Positions 35,641-44,078 of a stretch of 64,000 nt of DNA are shown here, in pieces (within the stretch, counting starts at the first letter, position 1; every line of letters begins with the position of its first letter). Position numbers and translations under genes: made by a program. The stretch comes from Janthinobacterium sp. 344 (GTDB lineage Bacteria; Pseudomonadota; Gammaproteobacteria; Burkholderiales; Burkholderiaceae_D): positions 84,329 to 148,328 of the forward strand of contig NZ_FOKL01000002.1 in NCBI RefSeq assembly GCF_900112025.1, written 5' to 3'. The notes beneath the pieces were generated by a model, which saw only the letters and a list, made by a program, of their open reading frames with translations, was not told the origin of the DNA and made no database searches.

Positions 35641-36192
35641 ATGGGCAACCGACTCTCGAAAATCGCCACGCGCACGGGCGACAATGGCAGCACCGGCCTG
35701 GGCGACGGCAGCCGCACCAGCAAGGACAGCGCCCGCATCCACGCCATGGGCGACGTGGATGAACTCAATTCCCATCTCGGCTTGCTGCTGTGCGAAGCCA
35801 TGCCCGACGCCTTGCGCGATGAGCTGGTGGCCATTCAGCACGACTTGTTCGACCTCGGCGGCGAGATCTGCATCCCCGGCTACCAGCTGATCAAGGAAGA
35901 GCATGTGCTGCGCCTCGATGCGCTGCTGGCGAAATACAATGCGGACTTGCCGGCCCTTTCCGAATTCATCCTGCCGGCCGGTTCGCGCGCCGCCTCGCTG
36001 GCGCACGTGTGCCGCACCGTCTGCCGCCGCGCCGAGCGCAGCATCGTCGCGCTGGCCAATGCGGAGCCCCTACACGAACACCCGCGCCAGTACGTGAACC
36101 GCCTGTCGGACCTGCTGTTCGTGCTGTCGCGCGTGCTGAACCGCTTTGCCGGCGGCAGCGACGTGCTGTGGCGGCATGACCGCGCCAGATGA
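35641..36192 (+). CDS. PduO-type ATP:cob(I)alamin adenosyltransferase
   Basis: A 183-residue enzyme. The N-terminal ATP-binding stretch KIATRTGDNGSTGLGDGSR is followed by HAMGDVDELNSHLG and the signature RTVCRRAERSIVALA, then YVNRLSDLLFVLSRVLNR. It makes adenosylcobalamin from reduced cobalamin and ATP. ATG 35641 is used; AGGA lies upstream. It is divergent from glcD and convergent with the small Cys-rich gene at 36224. Confidence 0.95.
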   Translation: MGNRLSKIATRTGDNGSTGLGDGSRTSKDSARIHAMGDVDELNSHLGLLLCEAMPDALRDELVAIQHDLFDLGGEICIPGYQLIKEEHVLRLDALLAKYNADLPALSEFILPAGSRAASLAHVCRTVCRRAERSIVALANAEPLHEHPRQYVNRLSDLLFVLSRVLNRFAGGSDVLWRHDRAR

Positions 36193-36223
36193 CGCGGCCA
36201 GGCACGACACAGCGTGTTATTGC

Positions 36224-36436
36224 TTACTCCGGCATCTCAGGGAAAATGCCATTGCGGCAGTTTTCAAGGCAGAAATTGTAGTTATCGCGGCAGGAAGCAT
36301 CGCCCCGGCCTTCATCGAGGCAAATCCCCCTCAGTTGGGCACACTGGAAACCACAGGTCGGTGCGCTGTTCGCGGCCTTGTTGAACGACAGGCTGGCGCC
36401 TGCAACAAAAAGAAAAAAAGCGATCTTTTTAAACAT
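36224..36436 (-). CDS. Small secreted six-cysteine protein, copy 1
   Basis: A 70-residue precursor: signal peptide MFKKIAFFLFVAGASLSF..., cleavage probably near residue 25, then a mature part of about 45 residues with six cysteines spaced C-x3-C-x6-C-x9-C-x6-C-x3-C (CGFQC ... CLENC). The same scaffold recurs in the genes at 36703 and 37430, so the three are paralogues. ATG 36436 follows AAGGA. I know no named family with this exact pattern. It is probably exported to the periplasm or beyond and disulfide-bonded. Confidence 0.78.
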   Translation of the reverse strand: MFKKIAFFLFVAGASLSFNKAANSAPTCGFQCAQLRGICLDEGRGDASCRDNYNFCLENCRNGIFPEMPE

Positions 36437-36626
36437 GCTATTCCTTTATGAGCGACGTGAAATAAACCACGCAACATGCCGTCGTTTCATGTTGCGCGCA
36501 AAGACAAAGGATGGAAGCGGCTAGCGCCTTCTTCAGCACCGACCAGAATAATGATTGGTTTTTCTAAGTAATCCTCGGGAAATTAGTGTGAATTCATGAC
36601 GAACCGAACCGGATGCTATGCAAGGC

Positions 36627-36646
36627 GCTCACTGCTAGCAGTGAGC
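36627..36646. repeat. Perfect 20-bp palindrome GCTCACTGCTAGCAGTGAGC
   Basis: A self-complementary 20-base sequence in the 266-base gap between two of the six-cysteine genes. There is no T-tract beside it. It could be a dimeric regulator site or an RNA processing hairpin for the small-protein transcript. The rest of this AT-richer gap shows no further frame with an SD sequence. Confidence 0.7.
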
Positions 36647-36702
36647 ACGCCGCAGAGCGTCGGTTATGGAAGTCAGCAATCACAATCATTGATGGGGGTT
36701 AC

Positions 36703-36891
36703 TTAGCCGCAAGCCTGCAGACAGGCTTTATTGACACGCACGCATTCAGGAACCTTGAACTCCATGACACAGGCATCGAGCGCCATGTAGCACTCGGATT
36801 GGCATTCCGAGATGTCGGCGGTGCTGCTGGCCATGGCATACGACGCGCTGACGCCCATGGCAAACAAAAAGAAACCCAGTTTTTTCAACAT
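36703..36891 (-). CDS. Small secreted six-cysteine protein, copy 2
   Basis: A 62-residue precursor: signal MLKKLGFFLFAMGVSASYAMA, then a mature part of about 41 residues with six cysteines as C-x3-C-x6-C-x8-C-x6-C-x3-C (CQSEC ... CLQAC). It aligns with copies 1 and 3 in both signal peptide and cysteine spacing. An AAGGAG sits just before ATG 36891. It lies 73 bases after the glutaredoxin gene on the same strand. Confidence 0.8.
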   Translation of the reverse strand: MLKKLGFFLFAMGVSASYAMASSTADISECQSECYMALDACVMEFKVPECVRVNKACLQACG

Positions 36892-36964
36892 AAGTACTCC
36901 TTGGTAGGATTTTCAGACGATGACGGACATCCATGGCGCGCCGTCCCGTACACGCCATCCGGTA

Positions 36965-37345
36965 TCAGATTTTCTTCAATGCCGCTTCCAGCGCGCCCGC
37001 ATTGAAACCCTGGATCTTGCGGTTGCCGATCAAGACCACGGGCACGCCGCCACCGCCCAGTTCCGCATGGGCTTTTTTCGCTGCCGGCGATTTCTCGATA
37101 TCGAGATCGACGAAGTCGATCTTGTTTTCCTTGAAATACGCGCGCGTCTTGGCGCAGTAGCCGCACCAGTCCGTGCCATACAGCACCACCTTGGCCTGGG
37201 CATTCGGGAAATACGCGGCGTAATTGCCTTCCGTGTAATTCGATTTGAATAAACCGGGCAACAGGGACAGGGCATAGCCACTGCCCAGGCCGGCAGCCAG
37301 GATCACGCCATACATGGCGATGGTTTTCAATTTTTTCTGCATCAT
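36965..37345 (-). CDS. Membrane-anchored glutaredoxin-family oxidoreductase
   Basis: A 126-residue protein: an N-terminal TM/signal anchor (about residues 9-30), a short linker, then a glutaredoxin fold from VVLYGTDWCGYCAKTRAYF (redox WCGYC) through FVDLDIEKSP to GVPVVLIGNRKIQGFN with the cis-proline. With a single N-terminal anchor after basic residues (KKLK), the domain should face the periplasm. It lies between two six-cysteine genes, so those proteins are plausible substrates; this is inference. ATG ATG at 37345/37342 leaves the exact start open. Confidence 0.85.
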   Translation of the reverse strand: MMQKKLKTIAMYGVILAAGLGSGYALSLLPGLFKSNYTEGNYAAYFPNAQAKVVLYGTDWCGYCAKTRAYFKENKIDFVDLDIEKSPAAKKAHAELGGGGVPVVLIGNRKIQGFNAGALEAALKKI

Positions 37346-37429
37346 AGGTAGTATCGGAAGCGTGGAGGATCGAGGGGCGGCCAGTGAAAAATACGGCTAC
37401 CGGCCTCCTTGCAATACAAAAAACGGATA

Positions 37430-37615
37430 TCAGGCGCCGATCTCGCAGACTTTCAGACAGTTTTTGTAGCTGCCTATGCAAAATGGGGACCTGTCGCCAT
37501 TTTGCATCGTGCATTCCCGCCATTCTTCCTCGCAGACAGAGCAGCCGATATCCGAAGCGAAGGCATAGGAAGCACTCAATCCCAGGGTAAAAATAAATGC
37601 TGTAATCTTTTTCAT
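37430..37615 (-). CDS. Small secreted six-cysteine protein, copy 3
   Basis: A 61-residue precursor: signal MKKITAFIFTLGLSASYAFA, then six cysteines spaced C-x2-C-x6-C-x10-C-x6-C-x3-C (CSVC ... CLKVC). The first pair is one residue closer than in copies 1 and 2; otherwise the scaffold is shared. ATG 37615 follows GGAGAG. It is the promoter-proximal gene of the set, with a strong sigma-70-like promoter 86 bases upstream. Confidence 0.8.
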   Translation of the reverse strand: MKKITAFIFTLGLSASYAFASDIGCSVCEEEWRECTMQNGDRSPFCIGSYKNCLKVCEIGA

Positions 37616-37700
37616 TTACTGCTCTCCATGTTGGCCATTGCCCCAGGCAATCGCGTCAGACCAGTCGTAAGAAATTTCATCTTTGCTTGCTACAAAATCG

Positions 37701-37729
37701 AATATAGACCGCACTTATTTTAGAGTCAA
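37701..37729 (-). promoter_or_regulatory. Sigma-70-type promoter for the six-cysteine/glutaredoxin cluster
   Basis: On minus, TTGACT (37729-37724) and TATATT (37706-37701) are separated by exactly 17 bases, five of six and five of six matches to consensus. It points at the gene starting at 37615. The 266-base gap holds no other gene that I can see. Confidence 0.7.
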
Positions 37730-37846
37730 CGTTTCCTTCCGATAAATTTCTAATTTGGAAAATATATCGGGGAAGCCCCTTGAATGTGGAATTTGGAGAG
37801 ATTGGGACGCGCCAAACGTCTATACAATATTGGCGCCGCATGCAGG

Positions 37847-37875
37847 AAAAAGGCCGGTTGCGGGCGCAACCGGCC
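37847..37875 (-). terminator. Intrinsic terminator after the di-heme peroxidase gene
   Basis: Ten-base arms GGCCGGTTGC (37852-37861) and GCAACCGGCC (37866-37875) with a four-base loop. A five-A run on plus at 37847-37851 reads as a U-tract on the minus transcript. Confidence 0.88.
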
Positions 37876-37881
37876 CAGCGG

Positions 37882-39030
37882 CTACAACACTTCCAGGAAG
37901 CTCTTCAGCGCGATGATTTCCTCGGACGTCAGCTGCAGGCGCTGCAGCAGGGGCGAGGTGACGGGAAACTTCGGATCGGCCGCCTGCTGCGCATTTTGCG
38001 GCACGGGGCGCGACATGCCCGCGTTATACATATTGAGCAAACCCACCATCTGCGGGAACAGGCCGTTGTGCATCCACGGCCCCGATTGCGCCACGCCGCG
38101 CAAGCCCGGCGTGCGGAACTTGCCCACGTCCTCATCCTTGCCCGTCACCAGGTAGCGTCCCAGGTCTTCATATTTCTTGCGGCCGTAATACGTCAGCCCC
38201 AGGTTGTGGAATTGCTGGTCCGTCAGCAAGGCGCCGCTGTGGCACGTCATGCAGCGCGCCTTGGTGCGGAACAGGTGCAGGCCCAGCAGTTCGCGGTCAT
38301 TCAATTGCGCGCGCTGGCCTTCCAGGAAAGTATCGAAGCGCGTGACGGGCGGCAGCAGCGTGCGCTGGTAATCGGCCAGCGCCGTCAGGATGCGTGGCAG
38401 GCTCACGCCGGCGCCCGGGCCGAAGGCGGCGTCGAACTGCGCCGGGTAGTCATCCAGCGCGGCCAGCTTGGCCGCCAGGGCCGGCACGTCCATGGCCATC
38501 TCGTCCGGATGCTGCAAGGGTCCCAGCGCCTGCTCTTCCAGCGTGGCCGCGCGGCCATCCCAGAACAGCGGCCTGAGCTGGCCCACGCCCAGCAGGCCCG
38601 GCGCATTGCGCTGGCCCAGGCGGCCGTCGTGGCCGATGGACGCGCGCTTGTTGTCGGCAAAACTGTGGGCGGGACTGTGGCAGCTGATGCAGGCCACGGC
38701 GTTCGAGCGCGACAGGCGTGGATCGTTGAACAGGCGCTGTCCCAGCGCCACCACGGCCGGCGCCACCTGCGGCTGGGGCATGGCCGAGACGGGCGCCATC
38801 TCGGCCGGCGTGACGCCGTCGGCCACCTGCGGCCGGGGCCAGCGGGCGATGGGCTGCGCGTAGAGCTGGCGCAGACAGGCCATGTCCCAGCCCTTGTCCG
38901 CCGCGCAGGCAACGCCGGCGGACACGGCGTCGCTGGCGCGTCCATCCATGCTCGTCATCAGGCCCGCGCCGCCCGCCAGCAGGGCGGCCACGGCGAAGGT
39001 GGTTTGTTTCAGGTGGGATGCGAATTTCAT
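37882..39030 (-). CDS. Di-heme cytochrome c peroxidase / MauG-family protein
   Basis: A 382-residue exported protein with two CxxCH heme sites: C114-C117-H118 (CISCH) and C260-C263-H264 (CMTCH), with peroxidase-family context (NAPGLLGVGQLRPLFWDGRA, FRTPGLRGVAQSGPWMHNG). Family members reduce hydrogen peroxide or, like MauG, oxidise protein residues. The chosen ATG 39030 gives a signal-type N-terminus (FAVAALLAGGAGL). It is 19 bases after the TonB receptor, so the two form one iron-responsive operon. Confidence 0.92.
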   Translation of the reverse strand: MKFASHLKQTTFAVAALLAGGAGLMTSMDGRASDAVSAGVACAADKGWDMACLRQLYAQPIARWPRPQVADGVTPAEMAPVSAMPQPQVAPAVVALGQRLFNDPRLSRSNAVACISCHSPAHSFADNKRASIGHDGRLGQRNAPGLLGVGQLRPLFWDGRAATLEEQALGPLQHPDEMAMDVPALAAKLAALDDYPAQFDAAFGPGAGVSLPRILTALADYQRTLLPPVTRFDTFLEGQRAQLNDRELLGLHLFRTKARCMTCHSGALLTDQQFHNLGLTYYGRKKYEDLGRYLVTGKDEDVGKFRTPGLRGVAQSGPWMHNGLFPQMVGLLNMYNAGMSRPVPQNAQQAADPKFPVTSPLLQRLQLTSEEIIALKSFLEVL

Positions 39031-39049
39031 GCGCCTGCCGTCATGGTCA

Positions 39050-41602
39050 TTAGAAGCGGTAGCCGAGTTCCAGCGTGAACTGGCGGCCCTTTTCGTACAC
39101 CAGCGCGGTAGCGGACTGGTACAGCGGGTTGCTGCGGTTGGTGAGGTTTTCAATGCCCAGGTTGACGAAGCCTTCGCCCGGACCCGTCTTCGGCAATGCA
39201 TACTGCACGCGCATGTCCCAGCTGATGGACTTGCCCACCGTAATATCCTTGTACACGGTAGCCACGCCGCCGTCGAACATCAGCGAGTCGCCCGTCGCCA
39301 CCATGCCCGTTTCCGGTCCCCGGACGCGGAAGAAATTATCCAGCTTCAGGCGGTAGGCAGGCACGTCCGTCGACAGCAGCAGGCGCGCCGTCCATGGGCG
39401 GTTGTAATTGGTCGCCGGACGGTCGATCCAGCGCACGAACTTGCCCTGGTAATAGATGTACTCATCGAGTTCGCCGGCGAGATTGCTCAAGGTGTCATCG
39501 TAGCTGGCATGCGACGAGCGGGTGCGCGTGTGGTCGTACGCAAACTGCACCTGCGTGCTGCTGCCGCCCCAGCGCAGCGGACGCGCCGTTTCGGCCGCCA
39601 GCGTCCACACCTTGCTGTCGGTGCGGCCGATATTGTCCCAATAATAATTGGCGGCCGATTCCAGGTGCTGCACGATCTCGTCGCGTCCCTCGCGCAGCAC
39701 GCGCTTGGCGCTCCACTTCACGCCGCCCCACAGATGGCTGACGCCCAGCATTTTTTCATCCGTGTACGGCGTCTTCATGTCGCCCAGCTGGTACCAGGCC
39801 CAGTTGGTGGCCATCTCGGGCGCCGCCCAGTCCATCAGCAGGCCGCCCGACAGGGTGCGCGTCTGCGACTTCGTCTGCAGCGCCAGGCGTTTCGACTGCG
39901 CGTAGAAGTCGAAGAAATTGCGGCCATAGTAGCGGTTGGCGCCCAGCTCGACCTGCGTCGTGCCCTTGCCGGCCACGTCCCAGACGGCGGACAGGCGCGG
40001 CGCGATGCTCGACTTCGGCGACAGGTCGTCCGCATCGTAGCGCACGCCCAGGCGCAGGCGCACGTCGCCCGCCCGGATATCGTCCTGTAAAAAGGCGCCG
40101 CGCGTCTTGTTGCTCAGTTCATAGGCGCCCGCGTAATAAATGATGCGCGACGCGAGGTACTGGCCGCGCACGTTCGCCGCGGCATTCCATGGCGTTGCCA
40201 GCGAGCAAAACTGCGTATCCACCCCGCCGCCCGGCATATTGCAGGTGTTGGTGTTGAGCGACGCCGTGTACTGTTCGTAGGTGGTATTGCGGCGGTAGCT
40301 GGACTGTTGCGTGCCCAGCTCCAGGCCCGCCTGGAAGGTGTGCGACACGCCCAGCCAGTCGAGCGGTTCCCACTTCAGCTTGCCCTGATAGTCGAGGTTT
40401 TCCTGTTCCTGGTCCACGTCGCCCCAGCCGCCCTCGTTACTGGCCCAGCCGGTCGCGCCCGTGCCCGTCTTGACGCCCCAGTTCTTGTCGCTCGAATAGC
40501 GCCAGGCTTTCCAGGTATCGGCCTCGGCATCGCGCGAACTGTCCATTTTCTTCCAGCTCAGGCGGTGTTCCGCCGTCGCGTTGCCCAGCAGCGTTACGGG
40601 GTGCGTCAGGCCCAGGTTCAGGCCATTGCCGCCGCTTTTCAGGTGATACGTGCTGTTCCTGGCGTTGGCGATGAAATAGTCGCCGTCGGACGGCGCATGC
40701 ATGAGCGAAAAATCAGCCAGCACGCCGGGGCTGATGGTCCAGAAACCGCGCACGAAGGCATTATCGCTGCCGCGCCGCTGCACCTTGCGGTTGGCGTCGC
40801 TTGCGCTCTGCAAGCCGTTGCCATAGCCATTCAGGGGAATCTCCGACGTCTTGCGGATGAAGCTGCCGATCAGGCTGAAATTCTCCGTCACCTTGCCCTG
40901 CAGCGCGGCGCGGTAGGTCCATTTTTCGAATGCCGGCTGCAAGTCGGCGGTGGCGGAATTGGCGGCGCTTTCCCGCTGGGCCTCGCTGAGCTTGTATTGC
41001 ATCCACGACGAGCGCGTGCTTTCCACGGACACCTGGCCGGCCAGCTTGCGCGTGGGGGCGCAGGTATTGGCGTTGACCACGCCGCCCTTGAAGCGGCCAT
41101 ATTCGGCGCCGATGTTCGAGTCGAGCACCGTCACGTCGCACAGCAGGCTGGTATCGACGGCAAAGCCCTGGCTGGCCGACGGCGGCGTGCTGTTGTTATT
41201 GGGACTGGTGCTGACGGGGCCGATATCGTTGTTGAGCGACATGCCATCCATCTGGTACAGGTTGTCGTAGAACTTGGCGCCGTTGATGCTGATGTCGGCC
41301 GGCGCCAGCTCGCCCTGGGTGGCGGAAGCTTGCTGCTTGTTATCGAATTGCACGCTGGGGTTGATGCGCAACAAGCTGGTGATATTGCCGTCTATGCCAT
41401 TCATGGCGTCGATCTGGCGCTTCTCCAGGCGCTGCTCGCCCACCGATACCCGCTCGGCCTGCAGGCGCACTTCAGGCAGTACCTGTTGTGCGGATTCTTC
41501 GGTGTCGGCGTCGGCGGCAAAGACCAACGGGGTGGCGGCGCTGGCGCCACAGGCCAGGCTGATGGCCAGTACGGACTGGCGCAGGGTAGGAATGGAAGAC
41601 AT
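39050..41602 (-). CDS. TonB-dependent outer-membrane receptor
   Basis: An 850-residue receptor: a signal peptide (ending near ASAATPLVFA), a plug domain (LPEVRLQAERVSVGEQRLEK ... ITSLLRINPSVQFDN ... YQMDGMSLNND), and a 22-strand-type barrel ending in the aromatic C-terminal pattern LELGYRF. A cysteine pair occurs in the plug (LLCDVTVLDS, NANTCAPTRK). The substrate is unknown. A Fur-like site overlaps its promoter, so an iron chelate is likely. It is co-transcribed with the di-heme peroxidase. Confidence 0.92.
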   Translation of the reverse strand: MSSIPTLRQSVLAISLACGASAATPLVFAADADTEESAQQVLPEVRLQAERVSVGEQRLEKRQIDAMNGIDGNITSLLRINPSVQFDNKQQASATQGELAPADISINGAKFYDNLYQMDGMSLNNDIGPVSTSPNNNSTPPSASQGFAVDTSLLCDVTVLDSNIGAEYGRFKGGVVNANTCAPTRKLAGQVSVESTRSSWMQYKLSEAQRESAANSATADLQPAFEKWTYRAALQGKVTENFSLIGSFIRKTSEIPLNGYGNGLQSASDANRKVQRRGSDNAFVRGFWTISPGVLADFSLMHAPSDGDYFIANARNSTYHLKSGGNGLNLGLTHPVTLLGNATAEHRLSWKKMDSSRDAEADTWKAWRYSSDKNWGVKTGTGATGWASNEGGWGDVDQEQENLDYQGKLKWEPLDWLGVSHTFQAGLELGTQQSSYRRNTTYEQYTASLNTNTCNMPGGGVDTQFCSLATPWNAAANVRGQYLASRIIYYAGAYELSNKTRGAFLQDDIRAGDVRLRLGVRYDADDLSPKSSIAPRLSAVWDVAGKGTTQVELGANRYYGRNFFDFYAQSKRLALQTKSQTRTLSGGLLMDWAAPEMATNWAWYQLGDMKTPYTDEKMLGVSHLWGGVKWSAKRVLREGRDEIVQHLESAANYYWDNIGRTDSKVWTLAAETARPLRWGGSSTQVQFAYDHTRTRSSHASYDDTLSNLAGELDEYIYYQGKFVRWIDRPATNYNRPWTARLLLSTDVPAYRLKLDNFFRVRGPETGMVATGDSLMFDGGVATVYKDITVGKSISWDMRVQYALPKTGPGEGFVNLGIENLTNRSNPLYQSATALVYEKGRQFTLELGYRF

Positions 41603-41696
41603 GAAGACCTTGCAACTGCGGAGAAGGAAGCGGCAGTCCCATGATGCCGTCCTTCACCCGCGCTGCCGGTGTCGCCTTGTCATGCCGCCAGTCGTA

Positions 41697-41726
41697 AATG
41701 ATAACGATTACCATTTACATTGGCAA
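41697..41726 (-). promoter_or_regulatory. Promoter with overlapping Fur-box-like site
   Basis: On minus, TTGCCA (41726-41721) and TATCAT (41703-41698) are 17 bases apart. The plus-strand sequence AATGATAACGATTACCATT (41697-41715), three NAT-type hexamers as in Fur boxes, overlaps the -10 and spacer. Iron-bound Fur could block the receptor-peroxidase operon. The start of the receptor is about 95 bases downstream. Confidence 0.75.
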
Positions 41727-41813
41727 TGCAGGAAAATCAAGACTCCGCCGATTTTTTGACATGCGTACAAAATTCGATCCGTTTGTTGCATCGGCACCAC
41801 GCCTTTGCGCCAG

Positions 41814-43886
41814 TCAAAGCGTTGACGCCACCGTGTCTGGCGGCGCCTGTGCCTGCAGATGTGCGCGCAGCAAGCCGCGCAGCAGCTGTACCTGCGCCAC
41901 GGCGTCGGCCTGCAAGGGCGTCAATCCCTCGCTGGCGCAGGGAGCGGGCGCGGCAACGTCCGCCGCGCCATGCAGCAGCGCGTCGATCTCCGCGCTGACG
42001 GCGGCGATCCACTGCAGCAGCTCGGGCGTGGCCGGCTCGGCCTGGGGACTGAGGCTGATGCGCGCCGTGCTGCCCGCCACGCGGCGCAGCAGCGGCAAGG
42101 TACGCATGGCGGCCAGGCCCAGGCCGGCGCTGCGGTCCAGGCGCCGCTCGATGCGCAAGCGCTGCAGGACCTGTTCCGCATTGTTGCTGGCCAGTCCCGC
42201 CTCGCGGCGCACATGCGCGATGGCGCTATCCCAGCGCCCGCCCGCCGCCAGCACGGCCAGCAGGTATTTCAGGTTGGCCGAGACGGCCTGTGCCAGGCGC
42301 CGGTCCAGGTCGTCCGCCTCGCGGTCGGGCCACAGGAAAAACGTGGCCAGCAGGGCCAGCAGGCAGCCCAGCACGTTGTTGCCCAGGCGGCTCATGGCGT
42401 ACACCATCTCGCTGGCCGGCGCCGCATAGTCGGCCACCAGCACGAAGGCGGGCGTCATGAACAGCACGTGCAGGCTGTAGCTGACCCGGCGCAAGGCCAT
42501 GGTGGCGACGATCAGGGGAAACACCACCAGCGAGATGCCCAGCGGCGTGTGGATGACGAGGCCGATCAGCACGGCCAGCACGGCGCCCAGCACGCTGCCC
42601 GCGACGCGCTCGATGCCGCGCGGCCAGGTGGTCGACACGGATGGCTGCAAGATCAGCAAGGTGGCCATGGTGGCCCAGTAGCCGAACGGAATGTGCAAGG
42701 CCTCGACCAGCAGGAAGGCGGCCGTGGTGGCCAGCGAGACGCGCGCCGCATGGCGCCAGCTCAGCGACTGCGGCGTGGCGTTGACTTTCAGGGTTTGCCA
42801 CGCCTGCCCCAGTGCCAGGAACGCCGCCTCGCGCCACGGCAGCCGCGCCGCGCGCGGCAGGCCCAGCTCCATGAAGTCCACGTTCAGGCGCAGCGGCAGC
42901 AAGGCGCCCAGCGCCGCTTCCAGGCGCCGTCCGCAGCCAGCCAGGCGGCGCTGCAATTTCAAAGGCGGCGCTGCCGGCTGGCGCTGCACGGCTTGCCCCA
43001 GGCGGCGCAGCAGCACGGCCATCACTTCCAGGCTGCGCCGCGCGCGCGGGTCCTGGCGCAAGCGCTGCTGTTCGCGCTCGCACGTGTGCGTGACGGCGAT
43101 CAGGTAGGCGAAGATGCGTTCCGCATCGCTGAGCGCCAGCAGCAGGTTGTCGTACAGCGCGCTGCGGCCCGCGCGCGCCGGCGGCACGGCGGCCAGCGCC
43201 ACGCGCGCCGCCTCCAGCGCCGCACGCGCCTGCGAGCGGTAGCTGGCGCCATGCGCGCCACCGGCCGGCTGCGCCGGATCGTCCTGCAGGAAACGCGCAT
43301 TGTCGCGCGCGATGCCGGCCAGGCGCGAATACGCGGCGCGGATGGCGCGCCTGCTGGGGCCGAACGGGTGGATGCGCCATACCGTAAAGCTGAGCACGGT
43401 GGCGAACAGGCAGCCGAACATGTACAGCCCCAGGAAGGGCGCGCTTTGCGTCATCGAGGCCAGCGGATGCGTGACCATGACGACGCAGGCGGTGGCCGCC
43501 AGGATCGCCACCTGCCCCGCGGCCGCGCCCCAGATGCGCGCCAGCGCGCCGGCCCAGGAAAATACCAGTACGGCGATGGCCGCCGTCGCCAGGCCATGGC
43601 CGGCCGCCAGCGCGGCCAGGCCACCGACCACGGTGGACAGCAGGCCGAAGCCCACCATCGAGACAAAACGCATGCGCCGCGTACCGGCCGCGTCGGCCAG
43701 GCAGGTCCAGAAGGCGCCGATGGCGGCCCAGGAAAAATCGGGGTGGTCGAACAACAAGCCCAAGAGCAACATGGCGCTGGAAGCGCAGGCGGCCCGCAAG
43801 CCTTCGGACAGATTGGTTTCGTCGATGGCCAGGGTGACCATCCACAGGGGACGGCGCTGCGCCAGCTTGTCGGTATAGGCGTGCAT
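41814..43886 (-). CDS. FUSC-family inner-membrane transporter (YccS/aromatic-acid exporter type)
   Basis: About 690 residues: two blocks of roughly six TM helices (about 40-190 and 390-540) separated by cytosolic helical regions, the fusaric-acid-resistance/YccS arrangement. Typical stretches are HPDFSWAAIGAFWTCLADAAG in the first block and FGYWATMATLLILQPSVSTTWPRGIERVAGSVLG in the second. It probably exports aromatic or weak organic acids. ATG 43886 is chosen. A TTG at 43970 would add 28 residues; neither start has a good SD sequence. Confidence 0.85.
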   Translation of the reverse strand: MHAYTDKLAQRRPLWMVTLAIDETNLSEGLRAACASSAMLLLGLLFDHPDFSWAAIGAFWTCLADAAGTRRMRFVSMVGFGLLSTVVGGLAALAAGHGLATAAIAVLVFSWAGALARIWGAAAGQVAILAATACVVMVTHPLASMTQSAPFLGLYMFGCLFATVLSFTVWRIHPFGPSRRAIRAAYSRLAGIARDNARFLQDDPAQPAGGAHGASYRSQARAALEAARVALAAVPPARAGRSALYDNLLLALSDAERIFAYLIAVTHTCEREQQRLRQDPRARRSLEVMAVLLRRLGQAVQRQPAAPPLKLQRRLAGCGRRLEAALGALLPLRLNVDFMELGLPRAARLPWREAAFLALGQAWQTLKVNATPQSLSWRHAARVSLATTAAFLLVEALHIPFGYWATMATLLILQPSVSTTWPRGIERVAGSVLGAVLAVLIGLVIHTPLGISLVVFPLIVATMALRRVSYSLHVLFMTPAFVLVADYAAPASEMVYAMSRLGNNVLGCLLALLATFFLWPDREADDLDRRLAQAVSANLKYLLAVLAAGGRWDSAIAHVRREAGLASNNAEQVLQRLRIERRLDRSAGLGLAAMRTLPLLRRVAGSTARISLSPQAEPATPELLQWIAAVSAEIDALLHGAADVAAPAPCASEGLTPLQADAVAQVQLLRGLLRAHLQAQAPPDTVASTL

Positions 43887-44030
43887 GCCCGTCAGCCAGC
43901 GGCCGGCCAGTGCGCGCGTACGGCGGTGGAATTTCCTGAAATGCAAGGTGGACTTTGAAAACGGTAGCAAAGCGTCATCGTAGCATTCCCGGACGAAAAA
44001 TGTTGCAGTGCAATGTAAATGCCGTGCGGG

Positions 44031-44062
44031 CGAAAAAAAAGCGACACCGCAGTGTCGCTTTT
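44031..44062. terminator. Intrinsic terminator downstream of dxs
   Basis: Arms AAAAGCGACAC (44037-44047) and GTGTCGCTTTT (44052-44062) with loop CGCA. Eight A's at 44033-44040 give a U-tract on minus after dxs. The short T-run on plus allows weak bidirectional use. Confidence 0.9.
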
Positions 44063-44078
44063 CTGTCTGCAGGCCAAA

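Noticed and set aside
41859..43958. Plus-strand frame of about 700 codons opposite the FUSC gene
   Set aside because: Arg/Gln/His-rich antisense of a clear membrane protein.
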